Part shown: positions 1 to 9,015 of the stretch, piece by piece | How positions within the stretch are numbered: position 1 is the first letter of the stretch | Layout of the letters: each line of letters begins with the position of its first letter | NCBI GenBank assembly: GCA_008080595.1 | Contig: VIKI01000018.1 | Coordinates: 1 to 48,141 of the forward strand | Length of the DNA stretch: 48,141 nt | Origin: Comamonadaceae bacterium | GTDB lineage: Bacteria > Pseudomonadota > Gammaproteobacteria > Burkholderiales > Burkholderiaceae_C | Direction: 5' to 3' | Position numbers and translations under genes: made by a program | Notes under the pieces: generated by a model | Database searches by the model: none | What the model was told of the DNA's origin: nothing | The model's input: only the letters and a program-made list of their open reading frames with translations

Positions 1-175
1 GGGCCAGGAGCGCCGGGCGGTGGGAACAACCCCCAAGGGTGCAGCCGCACGCGGCCACAGCGCAGCTCCAAGCCGCCCTGCCCCCGCTCAACCGGCAGCC
101 CCGGCACCTCTGGCTGCCCCCAAACCAGCCGCCAAAGCCAGCGGCAACAGTGATGGGGATTGGGAGACATTTTAA
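1..175 (+). CDS. C-terminal tail of a methyl-accepting chemotaxis protein (partial, starts before window)
   Basis: Frame starting at base 2 is open to TAA at 173-175 and reads ...RPAPAQPAAPAPLAAPKPAAKASGNSDGDWETF*. An Ala/Pro-rich linker ending in an (N/D)WETF pentapeptide is typical of CheR/CheB-tethering MCP tails. Confidence 0.7.
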   Translation, partial: GQERRAVGTTPKGAAARGHSAAPSRPAPAQPAAPAPLAAPKPAAKASGNSDGDWETF

Positions 176-213
176 ACGCCATCAATACAATTGCTTTTAT
201 GCTTGTTGCATAT

Positions 214-1551
214 TCAAGTGCATTTGATAGACCCGTTTTGCCTGGAAGTCAGCCACACCAGAAGCAACACGGGCACTCCCAGTAAAGCCGTCGCCACAAA
301 AAAATTGGCATATCCAAAGGCATCCACATACCGGCCCGAATAACCCGCCAGAAACTTGGGAAACAACAGCATCATTGAGCTGAACAGCGCGTACTGTGTG
401 GCTGAGTAATTCACATTGGTCAAGCCTGATAAGTAGGCAATAAACGCAGCAGAGGCGATGCCGCTGGACAGGTTGTCCGCCGAGATCACAAAAATCAGGC
501 CATTGAGGTCATGGCCACGTGTGCTTAGGGCGGCAAACAGCAGGTTGCTGGCCGCACTCAGTGCCGCACCCAGCATCAGCACACGCATCACACCCAGACG
601 CATGGACAACACGCCGCCGACAAAGGCCCCCAATAGCGTCATGATGACCCCAAACACCTTGGTGACGGCTGCCACCTCATCCTTGCTGTAGCCCATGTCT
701 ACATAAAACGGGTTAGCCATGATGCCCATCACCACGTCACTGATGCGATAGGTTGCAATCAATGCCAGGATCAGCACGGCTTGCCAGCGGTAGCGTTGCA
801 CAAAGTCGGCAAAGGGCTCAACCAATGCGCCACGCAACCAGTCCCAGGCATTTTTGGCTGGCGGCAGGCTGCGATGCAGGGGTTCGCTGGAGAGCAGCAC
901 CGTCAACACGCCCGGCATCATGCTGGCCGCCATGACCAAATAGGCGAAATGCCATGCGCCATGCTGGTAGCCAGCGGTATCGGCCACTTCGGCCCTGGCG
1001 GCCAGCCACAACACACCGGCTCCGGCCCAGATCATGGCCAGTCGGTAGCCGGTTTGGTACGCTGCGGCCAGCGCGGCCTGGCGATCCATGTCGGCAGACT
1101 CAATGCGAAACGCATCCAGTGCAATGTCTTGCGTGGCCGAGCCAAACGCCACCGCCAGAGCACCCCAAACCACCGGCAGCAGGGCCACTTTGGGATCATT
1201 GAACGACATGGCCACCAAACCGATCATGATGGCGATTTGCGACATCAGCAGCCAACTGCGCCTGCGCCCCATGACGCGGGTCAGTACAGGAATGGGCATG
1301 CGATCCACCAACGGAGCCCAGACCCATTTGAACGCATAGGCCAGCCCGACCCAACTCAGATAACCAATGGTGGTGCGGTCGATGCCCGCTTCGCGCAACC
1401 AGAAACTCAAGGTACCCAGCACCAGCAACAAAGGTAAACCTGCAGAAAAACCGAGCGAGAGCATTCGCAAAGAGGCTGGTTCAAGGTAGACCTTGAAAGC
1501 GGTCAGCCAAGGCCGTGAATCGGGCAAAACAGGTGTCGTTGAAATAGTCAT
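214..1551 (-). CDS. ampG: AmpG-like muropeptide MFS permease
   Basis: 12-TM MFS-like protein with AmpG-type N-terminus (SLGFSAGLPLLLVLGTLSFWLREAGIDRTTIGYLSWVGLAYAFKWVWAPLVDR). Confidence 0.85.
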   Translation of the reverse strand: MTISTTPVLPDSRPWLTAFKVYLEPASLRMLSLGFSAGLPLLLVLGTLSFWLREAGIDRTTIGYLSWVGLAYAFKWVWAPLVDRMPIPVLTRVMGRRRSWLLMSQIAIMIGLVAMSFNDPKVALLPVVWGALAVAFGSATQDIALDAFRIESADMDRQAALAAAYQTGYRLAMIWAGAGVLWLAARAEVADTAGYQHGAWHFAYLVMAASMMPGVLTVLLSSEPLHRSLPPAKNAWDWLRGALVEPFADFVQRYRWQAVLILALIATYRISDVVMGIMANPFYVDMGYSKDEVAAVTKVFGVIMTLLGAFVGGVLSMRLGVMRVLMLGAALSAASNLLFAALSTRGHDLNGLIFVISADNLSSGIASAAFIAYLSGLTNVNYSATQYALFSSMMLLFPKFLAGYSGRYVDAFGYANFFVATALLGVPVLLLVWLTSRQNGSIKCT

Positions 1552-1661
1552 TGAAAGATAATAATCAACTCCCAAGAAGATTTATCGCCATCATTGATTA
1601 AATGAGTTAACCGAATTCGTCAACTTATTCACCAATGCTTGGTTTGATTCGAGCTAATGTT

Positions 1662-1700
1662 GTTACATATCTACCAAATCCGTTACATATCAACTATAGT
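1662..1700 (+). promoter_or_regulatory. Candidate bcs operon control region: direct repeat GTTACATATC(T/A)AC at 1662 and 1682, followed by TATAGT
   Basis: Two identical 10-mers gttacatatc start exactly 20 bp apart in the divergent ampG/bcsD intergenic region; a TATAGT -10-like hexamer lies at 1695-1700. Confidence 0.5.
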
Positions 1701-1762
1701 TTGCTCCTAAATTCCGCTGGAGTATCCACTGGATACCGCCATCTGACTGACCAATCACTGCC

Positions 1763-2236
1763 ATGACCCACAGCACATTCCAAACATATTTTCGTCAACA
1801 TCAGGTTCCACCCCAGTGGCTATCGGTGCTTCGTGCCATGGCTTTGGTGCTTGAGGACTCTCTGGAGCCCGAGGACTTGAAAGGTATTTTTTTCAAAATT
1901 GGAGAGCAAATGGCACAGTCCATTGAAGCCCAATTTGCCGACATCGAAACTCTGGACGACCTTGCCACCCAGATCAATGCCCACTGGGACACCATGCATT
2001 GGGGTTGGGTCTCGCTGCGCGAACTCGATGATGCCATTGGCATTGAGCACCATGCCGCACCACTGGCCGAAGCTTTTGGTGACGCGGCTCTGCCGTGGTC
2101 AGTGGGCTTGCTTGAGGGGTTTTACCAGACAGTTTTTAAAGTGCTGGGTGCCGGTGACTCCATGCGGATTGAAACCGTGCAAGAGCAAGTGTCAGACATG
2201 TTGATCCCTCTGCGCTTTGGTCAACCCCACGCTTGA
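1763..2236 (+). CDS. bcsD: Cellulose synthase subunit D-like protein (BcsD)
   Basis: 157 aa; BcsD-like sequence (FFKIGEQMAQSI...WDTMHWGWVSLRELDDAIGIEHHAAPL); first gene of a bcs-like operon. Confidence 0.8.
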   Translation: MTHSTFQTYFRQHQVPPQWLSVLRAMALVLEDSLEPEDLKGIFFKIGEQMAQSIEAQFADIETLDDLATQINAHWDTMHWGWVSLRELDDAIGIEHHAAPLAEAFGDAALPWSVGLLEGFYQTVFKVLGAGDSMRIETVQEQVSDMLIPLRFGQPHA

Positions 2237-2246
2237 TGCCAAGATC

Positions 2247-3071
2247 ATGATCAAATCCCAAGACAAGTTGGCACCGATTTTCAGATCACTGCATCCCGAC
2301 GAATCCGTGATGACCAAGGCGGTCAGCGCCAGCGCACAAGAAGCTGCCGAGAAATGGCCTTTGTTCAGAGTCTTGGCACCCAGAAAAACCATGAGCACAC
2401 CGGCTTTGTCTGAAGTTGACAAGCAAAACCGGCTGAGCCCCCATTCTGAACGCTTGATGCCCCAGCCATCAACCCTGGCTGTCGTCAGCCTGGGTGAGAA
2501 GCTGGCTGATGGACTGACCAAAATGACTGGTCGCAATAAACCGCTGAACCGCCAGCCCAAACGGGCAGCCCAAGTCGCCGAACAAGCCACCACAGCACAG
2601 GCCAAGCCAAGCGCCAAACCGACCACGCCTGAGCGGCATGCGCAGCAGGTTAGCGAGAAGCTCGCGGCATCATTGTCTGAATTCGCAAATGAACACAAAG
2701 CCCAGCCAGCCCCAGTCACCGAGACACCTGCAGTTTTGGCAGCGGCACATGGCCCTACGGCCAGCGTGACGCCTTCAAGAGCGGTTCTTCCTCCACAAGC
2801 CACCAGAAAATCGCCTGCACCGACCAAAGCCCCCAAAGAAGCTGTCAGTGAACCAGTCCTCCACAAAGCGCCCGTTCAACCAATTGCCGCTGCGCACAAA
2901 ACACCCGAGCCAGCAGCCCCGATCCAACAACCGCAAACGACAGGTTCGATCAAATCCTTGTTCAACAAACTTCAAAATCCGGTCAATGCATCCCCCCTAC
3001 CCGAAGCAGCGACTGAGGCCACAGCCACAGTTAAAGCCCCGGCTTTTTTAAATCGGTTGTTTAAAAAATGA
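2247..3071 (+). CDS. bcsP: Proline/alanine-rich BcsP-like cellulose biosynthesis scaffold protein
   Basis: Low-complexity Pro/Ala/Lys-rich protein with N-terminal EKWPLFRVLAPRK and C-terminal SIKSLFNKL / AFLNRLFKK motifs; lies between bcsD and bcsQ and overlaps bcsQ by ATGA. Confidence 0.65.
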   Translation: MIKSQDKLAPIFRSLHPDESVMTKAVSASAQEAAEKWPLFRVLAPRKTMSTPALSEVDKQNRLSPHSERLMPQPSTLAVVSLGEKLADGLTKMTGRNKPLNRQPKRAAQVAEQATTAQAKPSAKPTTPERHAQQVSEKLAASLSEFANEHKAQPAPVTETPAVLAAAHGPTASVTPSRAVLPPQATRKSPAPTKAPKEAVSEPVLHKAPVQPIAAAHKTPEPAAPIQQPQTTGSIKSLFNKLQNPVNASPLPEAATEATATVKAPAFLNRLFKK

Positions 3072-3832
3072 GTGTCATTGGTGTCGTTTCTATGAAGGGT
3101 GGAGTGGGCAAAACATCCACCACCGCCAACCTTGCCGCCGCCCTGGGTAGCCAGTTGGGTGATGAACGGGTGTACACGGTGGACCTAGACCCGCAAAATG
3201 CGTTGCACTGGCACTTTGGCTTGTTTGATCAAGTTGACTCCGGCGTGTGTGAAATGTCTTTGCAAGGGGACAACTGGCGCCAAGCCATGCTCAAGAGCGA
3301 CTACAACCTGCGCTGCCTGCCTTACGGGAACGTTACGGAATCCAATCGGGAAGCCTTTGAAGACCTGTTAAGCCAATCGAATCACTGGGTGGCCGACCAG
3401 CTCCAGGTCGCCAAACTGACAGGCGACCTGATGGTCGTCATCGATTCACCACCCGGGCCCTCGGTTTACCTGAAACAGGTATGCGAGTGTGCGGATTTGC
3501 TTCTGATTGTGCTGCTGGCAGATGCCGGGTCCTACGCCACCATTCCAGAAATGGAAACATGGCTTGATGAGTACACCACCAAAAGACCCGATTTGAAGGT
3601 GTATTACGTCCTGAATCAGATCGACCGCAGCGAAGCACTCAACCGCGATACCGCCGCTTTTTTGCATCGCCAACTCAAACCACGACTCTGCCCTATTGAC
3701 CTTCATAATGACGAAGCCGTTGCTGAAGCCCTGGCTTTTCAGCAACCCGTTGTCAGCTATGAGCCCAACAGTCAAGCCAGCCATGATTTCGCCCGCTTGG
3801 CCAAGTGGGCCATCAGTACGCTGAACAAATGA
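3068..3832 (+). CDS. bcsQ: BcsQ, ParA/MinD-like ATPase (copy 1)
   Basis: Walker A KGGVGKTS, VDLDPQNALHWHFG, VIDSPPGPSVYL; operon context. Confidence 0.88.
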   Translation: MSVIGVVSMKGGVGKTSTTANLAAALGSQLGDERVYTVDLDPQNALHWHFGLFDQVDSGVCEMSLQGDNWRQAMLKSDYNLRCLPYGNVTESNREAFEDLLSQSNHWVADQLQVAKLTGDLMVVIDSPPGPSVYLKQVCECADLLLIVLLADAGSYATIPEMETWLDEYTTKRPDLKVYYVLNQIDRSEALNRDTAAFLHRQLKPRLCPIDLHNDEAVAEALAFQQPVVSYEPNSQASHDFARLAKWAISTLNK

Positions 3833-5934
3833 CACCGCTGCGGCTACTCTCACTTTGGCGTGAACGCTGGGGCAAGGAACTTCCTGAAAATCGGATGCAC
3901 CCTTATCAAAAGGGCGGTTTCGGCGCTTGGGGAGAGCGCACCAGTGAATCCATTGCAGGCTCCATACCTGTCCTGGGTTTGTTCGCAGTCATGTCGTTTG
4001 CTATTCTGAGCTTGATTTTGCTTGGTGTGACGTTTTCCTTGACCGACCAGTACGTGCTGTCGGCATTTGTATTGATCGCCACCCTTTCGATCAGACGCTA
4101 CCAGGGCATGATCCCTACCCTGGTGTTAATGGGTTTCGCCATTATCACCACCACACGCTACCTTTACTGGCGTTTTGATAGCACCTTGGATCCAGCGTTT
4201 CAACTGGATTTTTTCATTGCTTTATTGGTATGGTTTATCGAACTGTATGGGGTTTGTCTTTTTTCAGTGGTCGTACTCAATGGCCTATGGCCGATCAAGC
4301 AAATAACCAAGTCGCTACCAGAAGATACGGCAACTTGGCCTAAAGTCGCAGTATTTATCTGTGCTGCCGACCATTCTGAAGATGACATCCTGCGCAGTTT
4401 GTCTGCACTGAAGCTCACTGACTGGCCATTGACCAAACTGAGCCTGACCGTGGTGGACAACGAAGAGCGTGTTGGCCTGCTGCACAAGCTGACAGCCATG
4501 AATGTCAGTTATTTGCCACCGCCCATCACTGCTGACGAAAAATTTACCCAGAGGCTAAACCGGGCCATGACCGATGCCGACTCTGAATTGGCCGTTATTT
4601 TGAGCGCAGGCCAAATGCCTGCACCCGATTTTTTAAAAGAAAGCTCGGGATGGTTTGTCGTAGATAGCAGCTTGGGTCTGGTTGCTACTCCAAATCATTT
4701 TTTGCTTCCTGAACCAAATTCTCAATTGCTTGATCGACTTGCGGGACAACCGCATCCTGCAGAAGTCATGATCACTCGTGTTTCCCATTTTTTGAAAGTA
4801 GGTGGTGTTCCGATTGATGCCATGTCGGCTCAAAACCATATTGCCCAAAAACTGCACAATTTTGGATTTGGGCATGCGTATTGGCTTCAAGACGTAGAGA
4901 CGGCTTATCGGATTCACCAACCTCTTGCCAGAAAAGCCTTGGGGCTGAGAATGTGGGTTGCGCGTGCATGCGAAGTTTTGGACTTTTACCAACCCATTTT
5001 GCGGTATACGCTACTCACACTACCATTGCTTTATTTGCTGGCAGATTGGCAACCCATGGATGCCCCCCTTGAGCTGTGGATCGCCTATGCCACCCCCCAT
5101 TTGGTTCAGGCCTATGCATTATTCAGCCGTACCAATTCAGCCTTTCGTTGGCCACTCTGGCTGGAGCTGCGTGAAGGCATATTTGCCACCTACATGCTGA
5201 TTCTGACTTTCTTCACCGCTGTCTGGACTTGGCTTCGCAACCGGAAATCGCCCTATGCCGATACCCTATCATCGAGTGAACTCAAAGAGCTTCGTTTAAG
5301 CCGACTCGATGGCTTGCTGCTCGGGCTTCATGGCATGGCGCTGGCCGAAGGCTTGCTCATGCTGCTGCAAGCCGATCAGGCCCTACTGCCGAGCATCAGC
5401 TTCTACATGGCATGGTCAGGCATTGTGCTGTTGTTGCTGGTTGCCAAATTTGCCGTCTACCAAGAAGCTGCCGAAGTGGCCCGGCAAAAAGCGCGGCTGA
5501 GCGCGATGCCGGGAATGATCCGCTTACCCAACAACCGCACCATGACGTGCCAGACCCAAAACTTTCCACAACTTGAACTGGTGTTAGATTGTTCGACAAC
5601 ACCAAGTGTGAAGAGCGGTCAACGCCTCAAGCTGTCGATTTTTCACGCCCTGGATGAACTTGCCGTGGATGTCACAGTCGTCCTGAGCGCAGCCACTTCC
5701 TTGACGGTCAAGGTAGACCCCGCTTGGCAAGGGCCCTACCGCCGGTTCAGCCAGGCCGTGTTTGCGCGTGGCCCCGATTGGCCAGACTGGTTACCCAACC
5801 AACATGTCGACAAGATCATTCCGCAATGGCTGGTTCTTGTGTGTTCCTGGCCCTTGAACTTAGTGGCCAAATGGTTGCACCGGTTATCCAAAAAACCAAG
5901 CACACAGGCTGTCAGCAGCCCTCCCACGAAATGA
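3829..5934 (+). CDS. BcsA-like membrane protein with degenerate GT2 and PilZ domains (probable pseudo-synthase)
   Basis: BcsA-type N-terminal TM region (TTRYLYWRFDSTL), GWF...TPNHF...P.P landmarks and C-terminal TM + PilZ-like region, but DDG, DxD, TED and QxxRW motifs are absent. ATGA overlaps with both neighbours. Confidence 0.85.
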   Translation: MTPLRLLSLWRERWGKELPENRMHPYQKGGFGAWGERTSESIAGSIPVLGLFAVMSFAILSLILLGVTFSLTDQYVLSAFVLIATLSIRRYQGMIPTLVLMGFAIITTTRYLYWRFDSTLDPAFQLDFFIALLVWFIELYGVCLFSVVVLNGLWPIKQITKSLPEDTATWPKVAVFICAADHSEDDILRSLSALKLTDWPLTKLSLTVVDNEERVGLLHKLTAMNVSYLPPPITADEKFTQRLNRAMTDADSELAVILSAGQMPAPDFLKESSGWFVVDSSLGLVATPNHFLLPEPNSQLLDRLAGQPHPAEVMITRVSHFLKVGGVPIDAMSAQNHIAQKLHNFGFGHAYWLQDVETAYRIHQPLARKALGLRMWVARACEVLDFYQPILRYTLLTLPLLYLLADWQPMDAPLELWIAYATPHLVQAYALFSRTNSAFRWPLWLELREGIFATYMLILTFFTAVWTWLRNRKSPYADTLSSSELKELRLSRLDGLLLGLHGMALAEGLLMLLQADQALLPSISFYMAWSGIVLLLLVAKFAVYQEAAEVARQKARLSAMPGMIRLPNNRTMTCQTQNFPQLELVLDCSTTPSVKSGQRLKLSIFHALDELAVDVTVVLSAATSLTVKVDPAWQGPYRRFSQAVFARGPDWPDWLPNQHVDKIIPQWLVLVCSWPLNLVAKWLHRLSKKPSTQAVSSPPTK

Positions 5935-8246
5935 AAGTACCCAACATGACATCACCATTTGAAATTTCTCCAGTCCGTCAACTCACTCTTGGATTTACCG
6001 CGCTGGCCGTGGCAATTTCGTGCTCACTTTTCAGCTCACCGGTGATGGCCAAGGCCAAAACCAGCAAGTCAAAGGCAGTCATCGAAGAGGTGATTGAGAC
6101 TAGCCCTGCAACCGCACCCAAACAAAGAGTGGTCTCTCTGAGTTTCAAACAACTGGGTGCTTGGTCTGCCGTTAACCTGAAAGGGGCTGACGGATCGAGA
6201 ACGCTGAATTTTTCTGTCAGATCCGATGAAATGGTGGTGGGTGCCAAGCTGAAGTTGCTATACGACTATTCACCCGCATTGATCCCTGAATTGAGCCACT
6301 TAAGAATTCTCCTCAATGAACGTGTAGCTGCGGTAGAAGGCTTGCCCCAAGGCAAAAACCTGGGTAATTCACGTGAGATTGATCTTGATCCCCGGCAAAT
6401 GACCGATGTGAATTTTTTACGTTTTAATCTGATTGGTCATTACACCCGCCAATGCGAGGATCCATTCCATTCGTCGCTATGGCTCACCTTGAGTGACCTG
6501 GGCCGTCTGGAACTGACGCTGGCCCCCAAATCAATGGTCAATGACCTGAAGTTCCTACCTGCCCCATTTTTCGACAAACGTGACGATGCCACGTTGAAAT
6601 TGCCCTTTGTCTTTTCCAACACGCCAACGGCTGGCACCGTCAAGGCGGCAGGTATTGTGGCTTCATGGTTCAGCATTCAAGCCGGCAATCGAGGTGCACA
6701 GTTTCCAGTGTCCCAAAATACCCTGCCTGATGGCAATGCCGTGGTTTTTCTTCAAGGCAGTGAAAAAATCCCTGGTGTTGAAAGCCCAACCGGCCCGACC
6801 CTGAGTATCAGCAACCATCCGACCAACCCGTTGGCCAAGTTGCTGGTGGTCACCGGCAGCAATGACGACGAAATCTTGCGCTCGGCACGTGCCCTTGCCT
6901 TGATCAGCAGCACCCTGGCAGGGCCATCGTTGACCATCACCAAAGAAACTGAAACCACCCCACGCAAGCCCTACGATGCCCCCGCTTGGATACCCTCGGA
7001 TCGTCCGGTGCGTTTTGGTGAAATTGCCCGCCCGGAAGAGCTCCGTGCTCAGGGTTGGTATCCAGAAATTATTCGAGTCAATTACCGCGTGTCGCCCGAC
7101 ATTTTCACGTGGAGAACACCTGGGGTGCCGCTGAACCTGAAATACCGGTATACCCGCCTGCCTGAACACAAGGCATCCAGCCTGAATGTCGGTCTGAACA
7201 ATGACTTTATCCATGCCTTACCGCTGAATTACCCCTACAAAAACCCCGATGAAATCAACCGGCTCAATCTTGCTGGCAGTAACAATGTCTCCAAGCGATC
7301 TGATTTGTTGTTTATTCCACCCTATGCGGTTGGTGGTCGTGACCAATTGCAACTGGGCTACTACTTTGACATTTTGAAACACGGCGAATGTCAAAACATG
7401 CCACCCGAGAATTTGGTGGGAGCGATTGACCCTGAATCCACTCTGGATTTCAGCGCTTTCCCACACTATGTGGCACTGCCCAATCTGGCTTATTTTTCCA
7501 ATATTGGATTTCCCTTCACCCGTTTGGCTGACCTGTCAGAAACTGCAGTGGTTATGCCAGACCGCCCTAACAGCCATGAACTTGGCATGTACCTGACCTT
7601 GATGGGGCGCATGGGCGAAGCCACTGGCTACCCGGTCTTGAACCATGCGCTGACCACCGCTGCGGATATTGAAAAAATGGCGGATCGGGATGTCCTGGTG
7701 ATTGGTTCTGCCAACAGCCAACCGCTCCTGAGCAAATGGGCTGACAAATTGCCAGTGGTGCAAATCAATGGCGAACGACATGTCCGTGAGCCAGAGGTCA
7801 CATGGAAACCCATCTACCGCTGGGAACAACAAGACAATCAATTTACCCCCTTGCCCAAAGGCGATTTGAATTTATCCAACAGTGGTGACCTTACCACCCT
7901 GATGGCCTTTGAGTCCCCCATGAAAGCTCAACGCAGTGTGGTCATGGTTCACTCAGACCGCTCTCCTGATTTGCAAAAAATCACGGATGTACTGACCAAC
8001 ATCGAACGCATCAGCACCATCAAAGGTGATTTGGTGGTATTTAATGAGAAAGACGTCAACCACACCAAAGTCAGTGCGACTTACTATGTGGGGGCTTTGC
8101 CATTCATGAACAAATTGCAATGGCTGTTTGCAGATCATCCTCTCTGGGTGGGGGGGCTCGTCGTGCTCGTTTGCTTGCTATTGGCTGTTTCTGCTTACCG
8201 CCCCTTGCGCAAGTTGCTCAGCCGTCCGGCCAAAGTGAAACTCTAA
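5931..8246 (+). CDS. bcsB: BcsB, cellulose synthase periplasmic subunit
   Basis: Signal sequence, BcsB-like domains (FVFSNTPTAGTVKAAGIVASWFSIQAG...; LPDGNAVVFLQG) and a C-terminal TM anchor (WVGGLVVLVCLLLAVSAYRPLRKLL). Confidence 0.88.
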   Translation: MKVPNMTSPFEISPVRQLTLGFTALAVAISCSLFSSPVMAKAKTSKSKAVIEEVIETSPATAPKQRVVSLSFKQLGAWSAVNLKGADGSRTLNFSVRSDEMVVGAKLKLLYDYSPALIPELSHLRILLNERVAAVEGLPQGKNLGNSREIDLDPRQMTDVNFLRFNLIGHYTRQCEDPFHSSLWLTLSDLGRLELTLAPKSMVNDLKFLPAPFFDKRDDATLKLPFVFSNTPTAGTVKAAGIVASWFSIQAGNRGAQFPVSQNTLPDGNAVVFLQGSEKIPGVESPTGPTLSISNHPTNPLAKLLVVTGSNDDEILRSARALALISSTLAGPSLTITKETETTPRKPYDAPAWIPSDRPVRFGEIARPEELRAQGWYPEIIRVNYRVSPDIFTWRTPGVPLNLKYRYTRLPEHKASSLNVGLNNDFIHALPLNYPYKNPDEINRLNLAGSNNVSKRSDLLFIPPYAVGGRDQLQLGYYFDILKHGECQNMPPENLVGAIDPESTLDFSAFPHYVALPNLAYFSNIGFPFTRLADLSETAVVMPDRPNSHELGMYLTLMGRMGEATGYPVLNHALTTAADIEKMADRDVLVIGSANSQPLLSKWADKLPVVQINGERHVREPEVTWKPIYRWEQQDNQFTPLPKGDLNLSNSGDLTTLMAFESPMKAQRSVVMVHSDRSPDLQKITDVLTNIERISTIKGDLVVFNEKDVNHTKVSATYYVGALPFMNKLQWLFADHPLWVGGLVVLVCLLLAVSAYRPLRKLLSRPAKVKL

Positions 8247-8265
8247 GTTGCGATTGCGATCTACT

Positions 8266-9015
8266 ATGCATGTCATTGCTTTCATTTCCGGCAAGGGTGG
8301 TGTGGGTAAAACCACCATGGCAGCCAACGTGGCGGTGGCGCTGGCCCAACGTCAAAAACGTGTTTTATTGATTGATCTGGATCCGCAAAATGCCCAGCGT
8401 TTTCATTTGGGAATGGATCCAGAGGAAATCGCAGGCTTGGTGCGCGAAGGCATCAAACTCACCTCGATCTTTGAGAGCCCTTTTGGTGTCAGCTTCATCC
8501 CGTTTGGGCGCGTCAGCGAACCTGAGCTGGAAGAGTTCGAGTCACAGCTTAAATTCAATCCGCATTGGCTGGATCAAGGCCTGCGCTCACTCGGCGCGGA
8601 TATTTTTGACTATGTGGTGCTTGACACACCACCGGGGCCGTCGGTTTTTTTGCGCCAAGCACTTGAAGCCGCCAACAAAGCCATGGTGGTGTTGCTGGCG
8701 GATGCCGCATCGTTTGCCACCATTGACAAGATATCCTCACTGGTTGAGCAATACACCGCTGATCGCAGTGACTTTGCTGGCGCGTACCTGTTGATCAATC
8801 AAATGCCGCTCAATGGCAAATTGGGGCATCAAGTCCGAACAGCGTTGTACGCCAACTATGCAGACCATCTGGTGCCCGCCTCGGTTCACCGCGATGCACG
8901 GGTCTCACAGGCACTGGCCTTTGAGCGACCGGTACTCCAGTACGAGCCCGGCTGCAAAGCCAGCCTAGACATCCAATATGTAGCCGAATGGCTACTCAAC
9001 AGCACCGAGACATGA
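8266..9015 (+). CDS. bcsQ: BcsQ, ParA/MinD-like ATPase (copy 2)
   Basis: Walker A GKGGVGKTT, LIDLDPQNAQRFHLGM, VLDTPPGPSVFLRQ; paralogous to 3068-3832. Confidence 0.87.
   Translation: MHVIAFISGKGGVGKTTMAANVAVALAQRQKRVLLIDLDPQNAQRFHLGMDPEEIAGLVREGIKLTSIFESPFGVSFIPFGRVSEPELEEFESQLKFNPHWLDQGLRSLGADIFDYVVLDTPPGPSVFLRQALEAANKAMVVLLADAASFATIDKISSLVEQYTADRSDFAGAYLLINQMPLNGKLGHQVRTALYANYADHLVPASVHRDARVSQALAFERPVLQYEPGCKASLDIQYVAEWLLNSTET

Noticed and set aside
39-227. 62 aa ORF at the window start
   Set aside because: An alternative frame ending in DWETF at 175 fits a known MCP tail far better.
781-1437. 218 aa + strand ORF within ampG
   Set aside because: Antisense, Gln/His/Gly-rich, no domain signature; ampG on the - strand is the coding frame.
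5724-5930. Long N-terminal extension of the bcsB ORF (from 5724)
   Set aside because: Overlaps the bcsA-like coding sequence out of frame; the ATG at 5931 with ATGA coupling followed by a signal sequence is the better start.
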